7,102 nucleotides of DNA from an uncultured Ruminococcus sp. (GTDB taxonomy: Bacteria > Bacillota > Clostridia > Lachnospirales > Lachnospiraceae), in assembly GCA_900555215.1 (NCBI GenBank), contig USKR01000066.1, forward strand, positions 1-7,102. Direction: 5' to 3'. A program made the translations under genes and the position numbers. Shown here one piece after another: positions 4,768 through 7,102 of this stretch (position 1 is the first letter of the stretch; each line of letters starts with the position of its first letter). The notes under the pieces were generated by a model, which saw nothing but the letters and a program-made list of their open reading frames with translations, ran no database searches and had not been told where the DNA came from.

Positions 4768-7102
4768 ATGAAAATGGACAAGCAGGTAAAAAGCATTTTT
4801 AAACGCACTGCTGCCGCCGCGCTGAGCGCAGCAATGGTACTTACGATGGGACTTGGCTCTTTCCCGGCGGTCGTATACGCCCAAGATCTGGATGGCGGGG
4901 CGGCTGTTCAAAGCGATCCGCAGGAAGTGAAGATTGCGGTGACGGAGATTGCTTCGATGTCAGCGAAATCATATGGGCCTGGAACGGATGGGAATACCCT
5001 TGAGGCAAGTTTTGACGGCGATACGACGACATATACGAACAGTAATTACAATGACCCCACAAACAGAAAACCTCAGGTATATACGTTTAACTTTGCGGAT
5101 ACGGTGGATCTCTGTAAGGTGCGCATCCATCCGAGAAATGCCGGAGGAGATGTCGGAAACGGCGCGCCTAACAGCTGTACCGTAGAGGTCAGCACAGATG
5201 GTTCTGCGTATACGCAGGTAGCTAAGAGTAGTGTTACGGACAACTCCCTGACATGGACGGATATTACATTTAGTGCACCCCCGGCAAACTATCTGAGGCT
5301 GACGCTGGACTCGGCGCACGAGACCGTAGTCAGCACCGGCGAGGTTGAGCTGTATAAGCTGGTTTCCGAGCCGTCAGCTCCGGCTGTGGATAAAAATGAG
5401 CTGCAGGAATTATATGAGGAAGCGTCTGCCGCTGAATTTAAGTATCCGGATGCGACGTTGACAAAATATTTTAACGGTGCCCTGACAGACGCTAAAGCTG
5501 TCCTGGACGCTGCGGATGCAACGCAGGAAGAGGTAGATTCTGCATATTATTATCTGGAGAAACATTACTGGCAGAATGTGATCGAAGATAAAGTGGCTTA
5601 CTACAACCCGACAAAAAACGGGGAGGACGGTAGATTCGATTACAGCGACAAGGTAACGCAAAGCATCCTGCCGCTGCTGAGCGCTTATCAGCAGACACAC
5701 AATGTAAATAACAATACAGAGATGGATAAGCTGAGCAGCTACTATGAGATATGGGAAAAGGCGGAGAAATGTACTCCTGAAACTGCGAATGAGGACATGA
5801 GGGGCGTGGAAGTCGGCATCAATACTTCCGCAGATGGATTTGACACAAAAGATGCATTAAGCAGCGGGAACACAGGACACTTCGAGATTACCGAGCAGGA
5901 GTTTACCGCGGACAGCACAGGCAAGGTCTCTGTGAAAGTTACATTCCAGTTTATAAATGATGGGCTTAATCCGGTCACAGGGGCAGAGGCGGATGAGTAC
6001 AGCTTAAATGAAATGAACAAAGCGTCCTGCCGCGTGACATACGAGTCGCCAAGCAGAAAAGGAAGCAAAGGAGTTACAGTCACAGACAGATCAAAATCCA
6101 GTCTGACCGGAGAATTTACGGTTGATCAGGACAGTGTGATCAGCCTGAGTCTGGAAGATTCAACAATGCTGGGATTCTTCAAAGTGCAGAAATTTACCCC
6201 GGCGGATAAGACAGAACTGGAAAAGGTTATCGCTGAAGCGGCAGAAACTATCGCACAGGAGTATAATTATATTAAAAATGATAATTGGGATGCGTTAATT
6301 GCTTCTTATGAAAAAGCAGAGGAAATTTATAATGATCCGTTTGCGGGGCAGGATGAAGTAGATGCGGCTAGTCTGGAGCTTGTAGGCCGTCTTGCGTTTG
6401 TTACCTATGAGACAACACCGCCGGAAGCAGTATTTGTGGTCAATGGAAGCGAGCAGGAGATTACGGAAAATGTATTGATCGGCGAAGACTTTGACCTTAA
6501 ATTTACGGATAACGGCAGGCTGTATCAATTCCTTCTGAATGGCAGGGAATTTGAGATCACAGGCACGGAGGATACAGCGGCATTTTCAGAAATAGAGTCC
6601 GCACTGAATGAAGGAAACGGAGAGGATGGAAAGAACATACTGACCGTACGCGACAGTGTACCGCCGCTTTTCGACATTTATCTGACAGAAGTTACATATA
6701 CCTTCTACTTTGACCAGACAGCACCGGAGACAGAAGTAAGCTACTCCACAACAGAGCTGACGAACGGCGATGTGACAGTAACAGTGAAGTCAAATGAAGC
6801 GTTGGATGCAGCGGAGATCCCGGAGGGATGGACACTGAGCGATGACGGCATGTCAGCTTCCAAGACATATGAGGCAAATACGGAAGAGACTGTAACATTT
6901 AAAGATTTTGCAGGAAATGAGGCGGCAGTTTCTGTGAAGATTGACAACATTGATAAAACCGCGCCGGAGACAGAAGTAAGCTACTCCGAAACAGAACCGA
7001 CCAACAAGGATGTGACTGTAACGGTTACGTCAAATGAAGCGTTGGACGCAGCGGAGATCCCGGAGGGATGGACACTGAGCGATGACGGCATGTCAGCTTC
7101 CA
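4768..7102 (+). CDS. Large secreted modular surface protein, F5/8C + FIVAR-like + Ig-like repeats (3' end outside window)
   Basis: The frame is open from the ATG at 4768 to the window edge without a stop, giving 778 complete codons. A signal peptide (about 1-38, VYA cleavage) is followed by an F5/8C-type sugar-binding module (about 52-198, with FDGDTTT at 82-88), a FIVAR-like helical segment (about 207-270, with ATQEEVDSA at 251-259), more helical sequence to about 335, an unassigned beta-rich region (about 340-475), a second FIVAR-like segment (about 479-545), another unassigned region (549-648) and Ig-like repeats of 80 residues from 649. F5/8C plus FIVAR plus Ig-like arrays are typical of long wall-attached adhesins and glycan-active proteins of gut Firmicutes. 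No catalytic motif is visible, and no anchor can be seen because the C-terminus is missing. Function is therefore inferred as glycan or host-surface binding. A hydrolase domain further downstream remains possible. The terminator upstream suggests its own transcript. Confidence 0.88.
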   Translation, partial: MKMDKQVKSIFKRTAAAALSAAMVLTMGLGSFPAVVYAQDLDGGAAVQSDPQEVKIAVTEIASMSAKSYGPGTDGNTLEASFDGDTTTYTNSNYNDPTNRKPQVYTFNFADTVDLCKVRIHPRNAGGDVGNGAPNSCTVEVSTDGSAYTQVAKSSVTDNSLTWTDITFSAPPANYLRLTLDSAHETVVSTGEVELYKLVSEPSAPAVDKNELQELYEEASAAEFKYPDATLTKYFNGALTDAKAVLDAADATQEEVDSAYYYLEKHYWQNVIEDKVAYYNPTKNGEDGRFDYSDKVTQSILPLLSAYQQTHNVNNNTEMDKLSSYYEIWEKAEKCTPETANEDMRGVEVGINTSADGFDTKDALSSGNTGHFEITEQEFTADSTGKVSVKVTFQFINDGLNPVTGAEADEYSLNEMNKASCRVTYESPSRKGSKGVTVTDRSKSSLTGEFTVDQDSVISLSLEDSTMLGFFKVQKFTPADKTELEKVIAEAAETIAQEYNYIKNDNWDALIASYEKAEEIYNDPFAGQDEVDAASLELVGRLAFVTYETTPPEAVFVVNGSEQEITENVLIGEDFDLKFTDNGRLYQFLLNGREFEITGTEDTAAFSEIESALNEGNGEDGKNILTVRDSVPPLFDIYLTEVTYTFYFDQTAPETEVSYSTTELTNGDVTVTVKSNEALDAAEIPEGWTLSDDGMSASKTYEANTEETVTFKDFAGNEAAVSVKIDNIDKTAPETEVSYSETEPTNKDVTVTVTSNEALDAAEIPEGWTLSDDGMSAS
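6712..7102 (+). repeat. Tandem 240-bp repeats encoding Ig-like domains
   Basis: Unit 1 is 6712-6951; unit 2 starts at 6952 and runs off the window. The spacing is exactly 240 bases (80 codons), keeping frame. Each unit begins D-x-TAPETEVSYS and carries SNEALDAAEIPEGWTLSDDG. Unit 1 shows the typical ending, with FKDFAGNEA before the next unit. By hand comparison, 6721-6862 and 6961-7102 differ at about 14 of 142 positions. The fold resembles the bacterial Ig-like domains common in Lachnospiraceae surface proteins. The number of further copies cannot be seen. Confidence 0.92.

Noticed and set aside
5742..6083. Antisense open frames opposite the second gene, including 5410-5700 and 4969-5319
   Set aside because: The sense frame is open throughout with coherent signal peptide and domains, and the antisense products show no domains or plausible starts.
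1..7102. A novel defence, mobile or biosynthetic system
   Set aside because: Only two surface-protein genes are present. I see no nuclease, transposase, toxin, modification or synthase motifs, inverted-repeat ends or CRISPR-like spacing.

Overview
The window looks like part of the chromosome of a gut Firmicute, most likely a Lachnospiraceae relative (Blautia / Mediterraneibacter / Tyzzerella type). This rests on the style of the proteins (Gram-positive signal peptides, F5/8-type C modules, FIVAR-like helices, bacterial Ig-like repeats, a C-terminal QTGD-type sorting signal), strong purine-rich ribosome binding sites, and A-rich intergenic DNA. It is inference from protein style; there is no rRNA or other marker gene here.

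Layout: both genes are on the + strand. Gene 1 (18-4517) is complete and encodes a 1499-residue secreted, wall-anchored family 20 glycoside hydrolase. Its order is signal peptide, two related F5/8C modules, a linker domain, GH20b, the GH20 catalytic barrel, a LamG-like sandwich, a third F5/8C module, two different beta-grasp-type repeats, sorting motif, membrane segment and basic tail. A 250-base gap follows (4518-4767). It holds a strong nested-hairpin terminator, then an A-rich stretch with a plausible extended -10 promoter and a short leader stem-loop. Gene 2 (4768 to beyond 7102) is open through the window edge with no stop. At least 778 residues are encoded: signal peptide, F5/8C module, FIVAR-like helical segments on either side of an unrecognised beta-rich region, another unassigned region, and the start of an array of about 80-residue Ig-like repeats.

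How they fit together: gene 1 probably acts on the cell surface on host-type glycans (mucin O-glycans or milk-type oligosaccharides), with its F5/8C modules holding the enzyme on its substrate. Gene 2 looks like a long surface or adhesin-like modular protein, although a catalytic domain could lie beyond the window. The terminator between them suggests separate transcripts. I see no mobile element, tRNA, rRNA or CRISPR array. I also see no good evidence for a wholly new system; the points most worth a second look are the mixed active-site signature of the GH20 enzyme, the unrecognised regions of gene 2, and the unevenly homogenised Ig-like repeats.
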